A stretch of DNA of 64,000 bases, from contig CAYLYX010000012.1 of NCBI GenBank assembly GCA_964387945.1, forward strand, positions 1 to 64,000, read 5' to 3'. Origin of the DNA: Parvicella sp964387945 (GTDB lineage: Bacteria; Bacteroidota; Bacteroidia; Flavobacteriales_D; Parvicellaceae). The notes under the pieces were generated by a model that saw nothing but the letters and a program-made list of their open reading frames with translations, was not told the DNA's origin and searched no databases. The position numbers and the translations under genes are program-made. Positions 53,785 to 63,441 of the stretch are shown piece by piece (the first letter of the stretch is position 1; each line of letters opens with the position of its first letter).

Positions 53785-53792
53785 TATCTTTG
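53785..53792 (+). promoter_or_regulatory. -7 element of the adhesin promoter
   Basis: TATCTTTG, a match to TAnnTTTG, 28 nt before the GTG start. The usual TTG is missing at -33, where the palindrome lies instead. Confidence 0.45.
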
Positions 53793-53820
53793 CCCATCGC
53801 AAATTTGCATTGGTAAAAGT

Positions 53821-56800
53821 GTGATTTTGAAATTATTTAAAGAAATAAGAGCAACTTATTTTCTTGCTACCCTGTCAGTAACATTACTATTGTTGAGCAA
53901 TGGACATGCTCAGTGTAATGCAAATGCAGGCAGCAACGAAACGTTGTGCGATGGTTCTAGCATTCAGTTAGACGGAACGGCTTCCACTGGAAATGGAGCG
54001 ATTGATTACTCGTGGTCACCTGCTACAGGTTTGTCGTGTACCAACTGTCCAATGCCAACGTGTACAGTAGGTTCAAACACAACGTATACACTCACCATTG
54101 AAGATGGAAACGGCTGTACGGATACCGATCAAATGACCGTAACGGTTGTCCCTTCACCTACGGCATCGTTTGCGTTCAATCAACCAGATGCTTGCGCGAA
54201 TATCCCGGTTTCGTTCACGAATTCATCAACAGGAACAGGTTTGTCTTACAACTGGATTTTTGATAACCCCGCTTCAGGTGCTAACAATAATAGCAGCAGC
54301 ACTAACCCAAGTCATGAGTTTGTAAGTGAAGGAACAGGAACCGAAATTTTTCAGGTTCAATTGATCGTTACAGCCAGTAACGGTTGTCAGAGTTTGGCTT
54401 CACAAAATATCACGGTTTCTCAAACTCCTGGGCCTACGTTGGTAGATCCTTTTAACGATATGAAGAACTGTGATGGTTCTAACTTCGAGATTACCTTGTT
54501 TAACAACAGTGTCAGCGGTTCGAATTCTAATTATCAGATCGTTTGGGATGACGGTAGTCCGGATTTTAACAGCGCAACCTTCCCGGGAGGTGGAGTTACC
54601 CATACGTATACCAACAACGATATTTTTGATGCGTTGTTTATCGTGACAGGGAATAATGGTTGCACAGATACTGCAGTCAATACCATCGCCAACATTACCA
54701 ACCCAGCGATTGGAGCAGCCAACCCAGGTGGAACAAATGGTTGTGGTCCATTGGATTTGTGCTTTCCGTTAAACAACTTTGGGTCGAATCACCCCACAAC
54801 GTATTACGTGGTGGATTATGGAGATAACTCTCCGCTCGATACATTACCGCATCCACCTCCCGCATCGGTTTGTCATACGTATACGGAATCATCGTGTGGT
54901 TTGGCTGGAAACTCGTATACTTTCAGAATAAAAGCCATTAACTTGTGCGATAGCTCAGAAGCAACGATTTCGCCCATTCGGGTTTACATTCCTCCAGTAC
55001 CGGGATTTGATCCATCGCCTAATCCAGTGTGTACAGGTTCTTCTGTAGACATGAATCACTCTACGGTAGCAGGATACAATAGTAGTTGTTCGCAATCCAC
55101 TTTAGTAACTTGGGATTTTGGAGATGGAAACACGACAACGCAATTTTCAGTAGATCCCACCACACACGCCTACGCTGCACCAGGTACGTACGATATTACG
55201 CTCACCGCAGGAAATACCTGTGCTACAGGAGATTCGATACGAACCGTATGTGTGGAAGATCCTCCAGTTCCAGAGTTCACCATTACGCCAGACACGGCTT
55301 GTGGACCTTTTATCGGAGTGGTAACCGACCTTTCTGATTTATCGAATACGTGTGAGGTAACTTACAATTGGCAGGTTTTCTTTAATGGAAGTGCTTGTTT
55401 GCCCTCTGCTGGAACTTACAATTTTGTAAATGGAACTTCTCCAACTGATCCAGAACCAGAGATTGAGTTTGAAGATTACGGAGAATACACGGTTCGATTG
55501 ACGTTGACCAATTCCTGTGGTTCTTTTGATTATGATCAGGATGTTTTAGTCAAAGGGCCACCTCAAGCGATCATCGATCCGTTAGGTTCGATTTGTGATG
55601 GACAGAGTGTTTCACCTACCGCACAGTACACAATTTGTTACGATTCGATCACAGCATACAACTGGACGTTTGATAGTGGAACGCCCGGAAACTCTACGGA
55701 TTCTCTGCCTGGAACGGTTGTTTTTCCATCAGCAGGAACATTTGATATCACGCTCGAAGTGACCAATGCCTGCGGAACTTTTGACACCATCACAACGGTA
55801 ACCGTAAACGGAGCACCCACGGGATTAACACCAACCGTAAACACACCGTTATGTGAGGGAGACACCGCTTATTTTGATGCGCCTACAGTGGGTGGTCTTG
55901 TCTACGATTGGGTTGGTCCCAATGGATTTACTTCATCTCTAGAAGATCCTGAAATTAATACCGTGACCTCAGCTGACTCAGGATGGTATTATTTGTCGGG
56001 ATCAAGTGGAGGTTGTCCCGGACCAACTGATAGTGTATTGTTAGAAATTGTACCTGCTCCCGTTATTACAGTTAACCCAATTAGTGCAACCATTTGTGAG
56101 GGAGATGTTACCACGTTGACGGCTTCTGGTGCAACCACCTATTCGTGGTCTCCTGCAACGGGCTTGTCAGCAACAACTGGAGCCTCTGTTGATGCAGATC
56201 CGACTACTACCCAAACCTATACTGTAGAAGGAGCTGTGGGAAGTTGTTCAAACACTACAGACGTAACTGTAACGGTAAATACATTACCTGTTGTAGATGG
56301 AGGTGCAGACCTTACACTATGTAATCAGCCAATCACAGAAACCTTAATTGGAACACCAGCCGGAGGAACTTGGTCGGGTCAGGGAGGCATTACTCCAGCA
56401 GGAGATTTTACGCCCTCAGGTGTAGGGACGTTTGAAGTTTATTATACGTATACAGATGCTAACCTTTGTGAAAACGAAGATACCGTTGAGATTACGGTTA
56501 ACGATCCAGTTGTGGTTACGGTAGGAAATGACACTTCGGTTTGTATCAATTCAGGAGTAGTTTCATTTGTTGGAAATCCTGTAGGCGGAAACTGGACAGG
56601 AACTGGGGTGACTGCTACGGGAGATTTTACTCCCTCTGCAGCAGGTACGTTTACCCTGACGTATGCGCTGGGAGCTGGAACATGCCAAACAACTGATGAT
56701 TTAGAGGTTACCGTAAACCCGCTTCCCGTGGTTGATGCAGGAACGGATGAAAGCATGTGTATTGATAATGGGGTACTTACATTGGTGGGAAGCCCAGCTG

Positions 56801-59800
56801 GTGGAACGTGGTCAGGAACAGGTGTGAATGTAGGTGGAGATTTTGATCCGCTTGTTTCTGGAGCTGGAACATTTACATTGACCTACAGTTATACTGATCC
56901 AGTTACGGATTGTGAGAACACGGACGATGTGGTGATCACGGTCAACGATCTACCTGTTGTAGATGGAGGTAACGATACGACATTTTGTAATCAACCTGTT
57001 GCGGCTAATTTGTCTGGTTCACCAGTAGGGGGAACATGGTCTGGTCCCAATATTACCGATCCGAGTGGGGAGTTCACACCAACCGGAGTCGGAACGTTCG
57101 AAGTGTATTATACTTTCACAGATGGAAACAACTGTACCAATGAGGATACCGTAGATGTATTAGTTGTTGATCCTACCGATGCAGATGCCGGGTTGGATTC
57201 TACTTTTTGTGTGGATGCAGCACCCGTGCAGTTGACAGGTTTACCTGCTGGTGGAGCTTGGTCAGGAGTTGGTATCACGGCAGGTGGACTTTACACACCT
57301 TCTGTAGACGGTACATTCACCATGACGTATACGTTTGGAACAGGATCTTGTTTAACAACGGATGAGGTTGATTTGATCGTAAATCCTTTACCGATTGTAG
57401 ATGCAGGTGTTGACTTTGATATTTGTGTAGATGCAGCTCCAACGGTATTGGTTGGAAATCCTGCAGGTGGTGTTTGGAGTGGTAATGGAATTACAAATCC
57501 AACCGGAGAGTTCACAGCAAGTGATGCAGGAGCAGGGACACATACTTTAACCTATACGTATACAGATCCAGGAACTAATTGCAGTCAGTTGGACACGCTT
57601 GACGTCACTGTGAATACATTACCTGTGGTAGATGCTGGAGCAGATACTACGCTGTGTAATCAGCCGTTTCCAGTACAATTTAATGGAACTCCTGCTGGTG
57701 GAGTTTGGTCAGGACCTGATGTGACACCTGCTGGAGTTTACACACCTTCTTCGGGAGTGGGTACATTTACGATCACTTATACCTACACCCTCGGAACAGG
57801 CTGTGAGGACTCAGACGATCGTGAAATTACGGTTGTGGATCCAGTGCAAGCAGATGCAGGAGTTGATCAGGAAATTTGTATTGATGAGCCTGATGTTCAA
57901 TTAAATGGATTGCCAGCTGGGGGTACATGGACTGGTACGAACATCACAGTAGGAGGATTGTTCAGTCCGATCGCAGCAGGAACTTTTGAATTGGTATACA
58001 GTTTTGGGTCAGGAAACTGTGAAACGAAGGATACGCTGGAGTTTGTGGTTCATGCATTACCGATTGTAAATGCTGGAATCGATCAGGATTTTTGCGTGTC
58101 TGAACCCACATTTGATTTTAACGGAACGCCCGCAGGAGGAATTTGGACAGGAACAGGGATAACCGATGCCAATGCAGGAACCTTTGATCCAGGAGTTGCT
58201 ACGGTAGGGTTGCATGAATTAGTATATACATACACAGACCCTATTACCACTTGTGTGAATACGGACACGGTTTATGCAGATGTTCATCCGCTTCCGGTTC
58301 CAGACTTTACCTACAATCCAATCATGTGTATAAATGTAGCAGAAGATCTGACGAATACAACAGCTTTGGGTGACACGTATGATTGGGATTTTGGAGATGG
58401 TAATGGAAGTGTGCTGACCGATCCGCAGCATACGTATACCTCAACTGGATTTTTTGATATTCAATTGATTGCAACATCTACTTTTGGATGTGTGGATAGC
58501 ATCACACAGCAGGTAGAAGTTAGAGAACCACCCATTGCTGACTTTACATTGGCTCCTGACTCAGGATGTGCTCCTTTGCAAGTCACTTTCACCAATAATT
58601 CTTCGGGTGTTCAAATCAGCTACGACTGGGATTTTGGAGATGGATCTACTTCAACACTTCAAAACCCGGGCGATGTGACCTATCAACAAAGCTACTTTGC
58701 GGATACAACTTATTACATCACTTTGGATGTAACGAACTTTTGTGGAACAGTAACGGACATTGATTCTGTGCAGGTGATGCCAAGTCCAACGGCAGTTTTC
58801 GGGCCTTCGTTTGATATCGGCTGCTCACCATGGCCAGCTGAAATAGCGAATAACAGTGTCGGACTGCCAGATACTTATTTCTGGGATTTTGGAGATGGAA
58901 CAACAGGAACTTTCTCGGATTCATTATTTAATCATACTTATACCACAGGAACAACGGATACTACCTATACCATGATGTTGGTCGTAGCGAATGAATGTGG
59001 TGTAGATACGGGATATCACACGGTAACTGTATTGCCTAATCAGGTGAATGCGTTTTATAATACTAATATTACGGATGGTTGTGAACCACTTACAGTAGAT
59101 TTTACGCAATTAAGTCAAGGATCAAATTTATTTTTTAGTTGGGATTTCGGTGATGGAAATACTTCCACAGTTTACAGTCCAACACACACTTTTACCACAG
59201 CGGGAACCTATACCGTCTCGCTATTTGTAAACGATGGTTGTAGCTACGATACTACAACAGTAGACATCACCGTACATCCTTCTCCTTTTGTGGATTTCAC
59301 TTCTGCTCCAGATTCGGTTTGTGTGAACTCTCCCTTTGACTTTACCAATTTATCCGTAGGACTTGCAAGTTCCACTTGGGACTTTGGTGATGGCATTGGA
59401 ACTTCTTTGCTGACGAATCCAACGTATTCCTACAGTCAAACTGGAACGTATAACGTTACTTTGACAGGTGTGGGCTTAACGAATGGTTGTTCAACCACGG
59501 TTACGCATCCGGTGGTGGTGAGTGTTCAGCCAGAAGCGAACTTCACAGCTATTCCAATGAGTGGTTGTATGCCGCTGGATGTAGACTTTACCAATACCAG
59601 TTCAAACTATTCCTTTACCAGTTGGGATTTTGCTGATGGAAACACTTCCGTAGCTACCAATCCGAGCCATACGTTTACGCAACCCGGAAATTATGCTGTA
59701 GAACTCTTGGTAGAGAACGCTAACGGTTGTCGAGATTCTGTTGCACAAACGATTACGGTTTATCCTTTACCAATAGCAGATTTTGATATTTCAAACACAG

Positions 59801-60828
59801 ATGCTTGTTATGCTCCGGTAACGGTTACTACCAACAACCTAACAACAGGAGCAGTAGGGTACAGTTGGGACTTCGGTAATGGAACAACAAGTCCGTTGAA
59901 TAACCCTTCAAACGTCTATCAAACCCCAGGAACGTATACCATTGAACTTACTGCAACCAGTATTCACGGCTGCGTAGATGTTGCAACGATGGACTTTACC
60001 GTCTACCCAACGCCTGAGGCTGCTTTTACGTTGCCAACAGATACGGCTTGTGTTGGGGAACTCCTTACGTTTGAAAGTCTTGGAGATTATGCCGATTCTG
60101 TCGTGTGGGATTTTGGTAATGGAGACGTATTGGTAGGAGATTCAGTGGTATATGATTACCCAGCCATCGGGAATTACTCGGTGACAATTATGGCTTATGG
60201 TGCAGGAGGCTGTGGAGATACGCTTACGGTAAATGGCGCAATAGTCGTTAACCCAAGCCCAATTGCAGACTTTACCTATGTGAATGTACAAAATCCAGAT
60301 CCATTGAGTGGAACAGTTGAGTTTACCAACCTCTCGCAAGGAGCCGTAACTTATGAGTGGTGGTTCGGGAATGGGGAAACATCAGAAGATGAAAATCCAG
60401 TACACAGATACGAGCAAATTGGAGAGTTTAACACAACGTTGGTGAGTACTAATGAATATGGCTGTTCGGATTCGATCACGCAGATTGTATTGGTTGAATA
60501 CTTCAAGGGACTGCATGTGCCCAATGCCATGTATCCGGCTCATCCCGATTTTGAGGTGTCTCATTTTGTGCCGAAAGGAGTTGGGTTGCAGTCTTATCAC
60601 GTATGGATTTATGATGCATGGGGGAATAAGATTTGGGAATCCACAGCGCTAGATGCAGATGGAAGACCCACCGAAGGATGGGATGGAACATTTGAAGGAG
60701 TTCCTATGCCGCAAGATGCATATGTGTGGAAGGTAGAAGCCATTTTTACCGATCAAACAGCTTGGTTTGGGAAGGAATATCCAAATGGGAGGTACGCAGC
60801 CTCTGGAACAGTAACATTGATTAGATAG
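53821..60828 (+). CDS. Giant PKD/Ig-repeat surface protein with T9SS type B sorting domain (SprB-like)
   Basis: 2335 residues from the GTG at 53821, or 2333 from the TTG at 53827; there is no ATG near. The signal peptide (KLFKEIRATYF, then a hydrophobic stretch ending GHAQC) is followed by PKD-like domains (about 30-820, e.g. TWDFGDGNTT), nine Ig-like GGxWSG repeats (about 822-1490), nine typical PKD domains with WDFGDG cores (about 1490-2225) and a C-terminal gliding-motility-type sorting domain (about 2231-2335: LHVPNAMYP, WIYDAWGNKIWES, GWDGTFEG, DAYVWKVEA). The last domain directs export through the T9SS and surface display without the type A cleavage signal. The protein is probably an adhesin like SprB; the next gene is its SprF-type partner. 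Confidence 0.93.
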   Translation: MILKLFKEIRATYFLATLSVTLLLLSNGHAQCNANAGSNETLCDGSSIQLDGTASTGNGAIDYSWSPATGLSCTNCPMPTCTVGSNTTYTLTIEDGNGCTDTDQMTVTVVPSPTASFAFNQPDACANIPVSFTNSSTGTGLSYNWIFDNPASGANNNSSSTNPSHEFVSEGTGTEIFQVQLIVTASNGCQSLASQNITVSQTPGPTLVDPFNDMKNCDGSNFEITLFNNSVSGSNSNYQIVWDDGSPDFNSATFPGGGVTHTYTNNDIFDALFIVTGNNGCTDTAVNTIANITNPAIGAANPGGTNGCGPLDLCFPLNNFGSNHPTTYYVVDYGDNSPLDTLPHPPPASVCHTYTESSCGLAGNSYTFRIKAINLCDSSEATISPIRVYIPPVPGFDPSPNPVCTGSSVDMNHSTVAGYNSSCSQSTLVTWDFGDGNTTTQFSVDPTTHAYAAPGTYDITLTAGNTCATGDSIRTVCVEDPPVPEFTITPDTACGPFIGVVTDLSDLSNTCEVTYNWQVFFNGSACLPSAGTYNFVNGTSPTDPEPEIEFEDYGEYTVRLTLTNSCGSFDYDQDVLVKGPPQAIIDPLGSICDGQSVSPTAQYTICYDSITAYNWTFDSGTPGNSTDSLPGTVVFPSAGTFDITLEVTNACGTFDTITTVTVNGAPTGLTPTVNTPLCEGDTAYFDAPTVGGLVYDWVGPNGFTSSLEDPEINTVTSADSGWYYLSGSSGGCPGPTDSVLLEIVPAPVITVNPISATICEGDVTTLTASGATTYSWSPATGLSATTGASVDADPTTTQTYTVEGAVGSCSNTTDVTVTVNTLPVVDGGADLTLCNQPITETLIGTPAGGTWSGQGGITPAGDFTPSGVGTFEVYYTYTDANLCENEDTVEITVNDPVVVTVGNDTSVCINSGVVSFVGNPVGGNWTGTGVTATGDFTPSAAGTFTLTYALGAGTCQTTDDLEVTVNPLPVVDAGTDESMCIDNGVLTLVGSPAGGTWSGTGVNVGGDFDPLVSGAGTFTLTYSYTDPVTDCENTDDVVITVNDLPVVDGGNDTTFCNQPVAANLSGSPVGGTWSGPNITDPSGEFTPTGVGTFEVYYTFTDGNNCTNEDTVDVLVVDPTDADAGLDSTFCVDAAPVQLTGLPAGGAWSGVGITAGGLYTPSVDGTFTMTYTFGTGSCLTTDEVDLIVNPLPIVDAGVDFDICVDAAPTVLVGNPAGGVWSGNGITNPTGEFTASDAGAGTHTLTYTYTDPGTNCSQLDTLDVTVNTLPVVDAGADTTLCNQPFPVQFNGTPAGGVWSGPDVTPAGVYTPSSGVGTFTITYTYTLGTGCEDSDDREITVVDPVQADAGVDQEICIDEPDVQLNGLPAGGTWTGTNITVGGLFSPIAAGTFELVYSFGSGNCETKDTLEFVVHALPIVNAGIDQDFCVSEPTFDFNGTPAGGIWTGTGITDANAGTFDPGVATVGLHELVYTYTDPITTCVNTDTVYADVHPLPVPDFTYNPIMCINVAEDLTNTTALGDTYDWDFGDGNGSVLTDPQHTYTSTGFFDIQLIATSTFGCVDSITQQVEVREPPIADFTLAPDSGCAPLQVTFTNNSSGVQISYDWDFGDGSTSTLQNPGDVTYQQSYFADTTYYITLDVTNFCGTVTDIDSVQVMPSPTAVFGPSFDIGCSPWPAEIANNSVGLPDTYFWDFGDGTTGTFSDSLFNHTYTTGTTDTTYTMMLVVANECGVDTGYHTVTVLPNQVNAFYNTNITDGCEPLTVDFTQLSQGSNLFFSWDFGDGNTSTVYSPTHTFTTAGTYTVSLFVNDGCSYDTTTVDITVHPSPFVDFTSAPDSVCVNSPFDFTNLSVGLASSTWDFGDGIGTSLLTNPTYSYSQTGTYNVTLTGVGLTNGCSTTVTHPVVVSVQPEANFTAIPMSGCMPLDVDFTNTSSNYSFTSWDFADGNTSVATNPSHTFTQPGNYAVELLVENANGCRDSVAQTITVYPLPIADFDISNTDACYAPVTVTTNNLTTGAVGYSWDFGNGTTSPLNNPSNVYQTPGTYTIELTATSIHGCVDVATMDFTVYPTPEAAFTLPTDTACVGELLTFESLGDYADSVVWDFGNGDVLVGDSVVYDYPAIGNYSVTIMAYGAGGCGDTLTVNGAIVVNPSPIADFTYVNVQNPDPLSGTVEFTNLSQGAVTYEWWFGNGETSEDENPVHRYEQIGEFNTTLVSTNEYGCSDSITQIVLVEYFKGLHVPNAMYPAHPDFEVSHFVPKGVGLQSYHVWIYDAWGNKIWESTALDADGRPTEGWDGTFEGVPMPQDAYVWKVEAIFTDQTAWFGKEYPNGRYAASGTVTLIR
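56284..58290 (+). repeat. Higher-order repeat: three units of three Ig-like domains
   Basis: Nine domains of about 74 residues with the core GGxWSG arrange as three A-B-C triplets. Each triplet starts with LPVVD[GA]G and an A-domain carrying CNQP. Starts are at 56284, 56950 and 57619, and the block ends at 58290 (666, 669 and 672 bp). A, B and C types keep their own ends: NEDTV-like for A, G-x-C-x-T for B, YTDPxTxC for C. This points to duplication of a whole triplet. Confidence 0.85.
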
Positions 60829-60830
60829 AC

Positions 60831-61880
60831 ATGAAGAAGTTAATTATCATATTATTTGTAGTATTTTTGGGGAGTGCGGTCGAAGCGCAGGATCCCAATT
60901 TCTCACAGTTCTTTCTAAACAGCATTTATTACAACCCGGCTCTCACGGGTATCAACGATGGGTTTAGGGCAGGAACTTCCTACCGAAACCTTTGGTCTCC
61001 GATTCCAAGTAAGTTCAATACAGGAACAGCAAGTTTTGATGCAGCGGGAATCAATAAAATGGGACTTGGTTTGTTAGCCTCTATGGATGTGGAAGGGGAA
61101 GGAAAGTTGAGAACAACCTGTATTTCAGGGAATTATTCTTATCGTGTGTTGGAAGCGAGAAACTTTAGGTTTCAATTGGGAGTTAATGGACAGTATGTAA
61201 GAAAGCAAGTGGACTGGAGCCAGTTGGTTTTTAGCGATCAGTTAGATGAAGTATTTGGAAATGTTTACAGCAGCAGCTTTATCACACCGTCCAATGAAAT
61301 TGCTCAATATGTTGATTTCGGAGCAGGAGCAGCGTTGAGTTTTAATGCAGGAATAGGAGAGGGCAGGAATGGAAAAAACATGACGGGGACTGTTGGAGTA
61401 GCGATTCATCATTTGGCTCAACCTAAGGATGCATTTATCGGTGGAGGAATTGGTTATTTACCCCGAAAGTTTGTTTTGCATGGTGAGTTAAAAATTGTTT
61501 CGCCCTCGTTTCTATATGCTCCAGCATTGATTTACGAGCGCCAAAGTAATATGAGTACGTTTCAGGCGGGACTCAATTTTTCTAAAGTAAACATGTTTGC
61601 AGGCGTGTGGTTTAGAAACCAAAACTTTGCTTTTAGCCCTCAGAAGTATGACTCGTTTATCTTCAACATTGGCTTAACCCGAAAAATGGAAAAGACCAAT
61701 ACAAAAGTCAAAATGGGGTATAGCTATGATTTTACCGTATCTCGATTAAAAACATCTTCGTTTGGAACGCATGAAATAGCACTAACGTTTGAATGGGGAG
61801 ATAAAGTATTGTTCAAGAAGCTAGCCGGAAGACGAGCTCAAAAATCAAAGTATCGTTTTATCCCTTGTACGGACTATTGA
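60831..61880 (+). CDS. PorP/SprF-family outer-membrane protein, partner of the adhesin
   Basis: 349 residues with a signal peptide (MKKLIIILFVVFLGSAVEAQD) and the family start FSQFFLNSIYYNPALTGI, then a predicted beta-barrel (GLGLLASMDVEGEG, VNGQYVRKQ, IGYLPRKFVLHGEL, AGVWFRNQNFAFSPQ, MGYSYDFTVSRLKTSSFGTHEIALTF). It starts 3 bp after the adhesin stop, the SprB-SprF arrangement in which the SprF protein is needed to export the neighbouring adhesin. Its last 7 bp overlap the convergent gene. Confidence 0.94.
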   Translation: MKKLIIILFVVFLGSAVEAQDPNFSQFFLNSIYYNPALTGINDGFRAGTSYRNLWSPIPSKFNTGTASFDAAGINKMGLGLLASMDVEGEGKLRTTCISGNYSYRVLEARNFRFQLGVNGQYVRKQVDWSQLVFSDQLDEVFGNVYSSSFITPSNEIAQYVDFGAGAALSFNAGIGEGRNGKNMTGTVGVAIHHLAQPKDAFIGGGIGYLPRKFVLHGELKIVSPSFLYAPALIYERQSNMSTFQAGLNFSKVNMFAGVWFRNQNFAFSPQKYDSFIFNIGLTRKMEKTNTKVKMGYSYDFTVSRLKTSSFGTHEIALTFEWGDKVLFKKLAGRRAQKSKYRFIPCTDY

Positions 61881-62284
61881 TTTATTTTTGGGTGCGTGAT
61901 GTATTTGATTTCATGAAGCATCTGCCTGGCGGGAACATTAGTTGAGTCGATGGTAAGAATGACGTTGAGTTGCCACAAAGCGTCTTCACAATTTTCTTCT
62001 CTCTTTTTACAGTTGATCACATAGATTTGAGCTAACTTCAACTGAGGTTCGAGGTTTTTTGGATTCTCTTTGATGGTTTTGAGGAGCAGGTCAATGGCAT
62101 CATGGGTTTCACCATGATCCGCTAAGATGGCTGCTTTGGCGACTTTAAGGCTTGCATTTTCTCGTGTTCCGGTTGTTTCCACCTGTTCCATTCCTTCGTT
62201 ATAGTCTTTTACCATTTGCTGCATGTACCAAATGATTCCTGTCGCTATGATAGCTGCTCCTATGAAAGGAAGGATTCTTATCAT
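61874..62284 (-). CDS. Small TPR-like membrane-anchored protein
   Basis: 136 residues: one N-terminal transmembrane helix (about 4-23, LPFIGAAIIATGIIWYM), then two to three TPR-like helix pairs (KAAILADHGETHDAIDLL, NPKNLEPQLKLAQIYV, CEDALWQLNVIL). It overlaps the upstream gene by 4 bp and is the last gene of the sigma-factor operon. A protein-protein contact role in the periplasm is inferred. Confidence 0.75.
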   Translation of the reverse strand: MIRILPFIGAAIIATGIIWYMQQMVKDYNEGMEQVETTGTRENASLKVAKAAILADHGETHDAIDLLLKTIKENPKNLEPQLKLAQIYVINCKKREENCEDALWQLNVILTIDSTNVPARQMLHEIKYITHPKINQ

Positions 62285-63441
62285 TTCAACTTTTCTAGTA
62301 ACACTTCAGCCTGCGCTTTGTAGTGTTGTCCGTCATTGATGATTTGTTGGAGCAGTTGTTGACAAAGTGAGGTTTTACCTTGCTGACAATACGTTTTTGC
62401 CAAGTACCATTCCGCATCAATTTGAAATGTATTATACGGATGGTTTTTAGCAATTTTAAAATGTTTGATCGCCAAATCATACTTGCCGATGTTGAAATAG
62501 CATAAACCACTGTAAAAGTGTGCATTCAAGTCATTCGGATACTTCGAAAGAATCGTTTTGTAGCGTTTCAGCGCACTTTTGAAGTCGTGTTGTTCAAACT
62601 GCTCTTGCGTTTCTCGTAAATAGTCCTTGTAAGTGATGACAACCGTTTGAATATTATTCTCGTGCAATTCAGATAGTTCATCATCTTTATTCTCGAGTGC
62701 TGGAGAAGTTCCTGTCAACTGTATTTCTTGCAACGTTGGAGGATCGATGTAAATTTTTGAATAGTCAACAAGCAAGAAATTCTTCATGTAGATTAACGGA
62801 ACATTGCTGTAAATGATATCGTCTTTCGCTGGAACATTAATGTTATCCAAGCTAGTGTTGGCAGCAACTTTCTTGATGTCAATTGATTTTTGAACGGCAA
62901 TTTCCTCGTTTATTGGATCGTCTATCAATGCAGAATCAATAATTACTGGAGAGGTGCTAATCACTTCAGTTGCATGAACGATATCTAGCTCATCCAAAAC
63001 AACTGCTTTCTCAATTTCTTCATCACTCAGTTCTACGATGGCTTCGGTCTCATTCGCAATCGGTTGAGCGATTTCTTCTTCGTTGCTAGCAGATGGTTTT
63101 TCAGGAGCACTTGTTTGTCCGTGATCAGGAAATAGGAAAGGTCCGAGTAGCATGGTTCCAACCATCAGGACAGCACTTACAATAATTGTATGGTGGAATT
63201 GCCATTTTTTTCCTTTTTTGGAAATATCAGCCTGCACTTTGCGCTGTACTTCTTCAAAACCTTTCAACCCATCTGGATTTTCTTCAAAACCACTCATGGC
63301 AGTCAAGTTGAAATCGTCCTGAGCCATTTTGAGTTCGATTTCTCTTCGTTGCTCAGTGGTAAGTTCTCCAGAAAGATAAGCTTTGATCTCTTCCTCCGTC
63401 AGTGGCCCTCTATTTTTGAATATGTCTTTAGGATGTCCCAT
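62281..63441 (-). CDS. Anti-sigma-factor-like membrane protein with C-terminal TPRs
   Basis: 386 residues. The cytoplasmic start (LTEEEIKAYLSGELTTEQRREIE) resembles the helical sigma-binding part of anti-sigma proteins. One transmembrane helix lies at about 85-105 (IIVSAVLMVGTMLLGPFLF), an acidic linker follows, and TPR-like repeats occupy about 275-386 (FKSALKRYKTILSKYPNDLNAHFYSGLCYFN region). It starts at the last base of the sigma gene, the usual arrangement of ECF sigma/anti-sigma pairs. No zinc-binding HxxxCxxC motif is seen, so it is not a ZAS-type anti-sigma. Confidence 0.7.
   Translation of the reverse strand: MGHPKDIFKNRGPLTEEEIKAYLSGELTTEQRREIELKMAQDDFNLTAMSGFEENPDGLKGFEEVQRKVQADISKKGKKWQFHHTIIVSAVLMVGTMLLGPFLFPDHGQTSAPEKPSASNEEEIAQPIANETEAIVELSDEEIEKAVVLDELDIVHATEVISTSPVIIDSALIDDPINEEIAVQKSIDIKKVAANTSLDNINVPAKDDIIYSNVPLIYMKNFLLVDYSKIYIDPPTLQEIQLTGTSPALENKDDELSELHENNIQTVVITYKDYLRETQEQFEQHDFKSALKRYKTILSKYPNDLNAHFYSGLCYFNIGKYDLAIKHFKIAKNHPYNTFQIDAEWYLAKTYCQQGKTSLCQQLLQQIINDGQHYKAQAEVLLEKLK

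Noticed and set aside
54400..58431. Several minus-strand frames of 60-104 codons opposite the adhesin
   Set aside because: They are shadows of the Thr/Gly/Val-rich repeat codons, share biased composition and lack starts or domains of their own.
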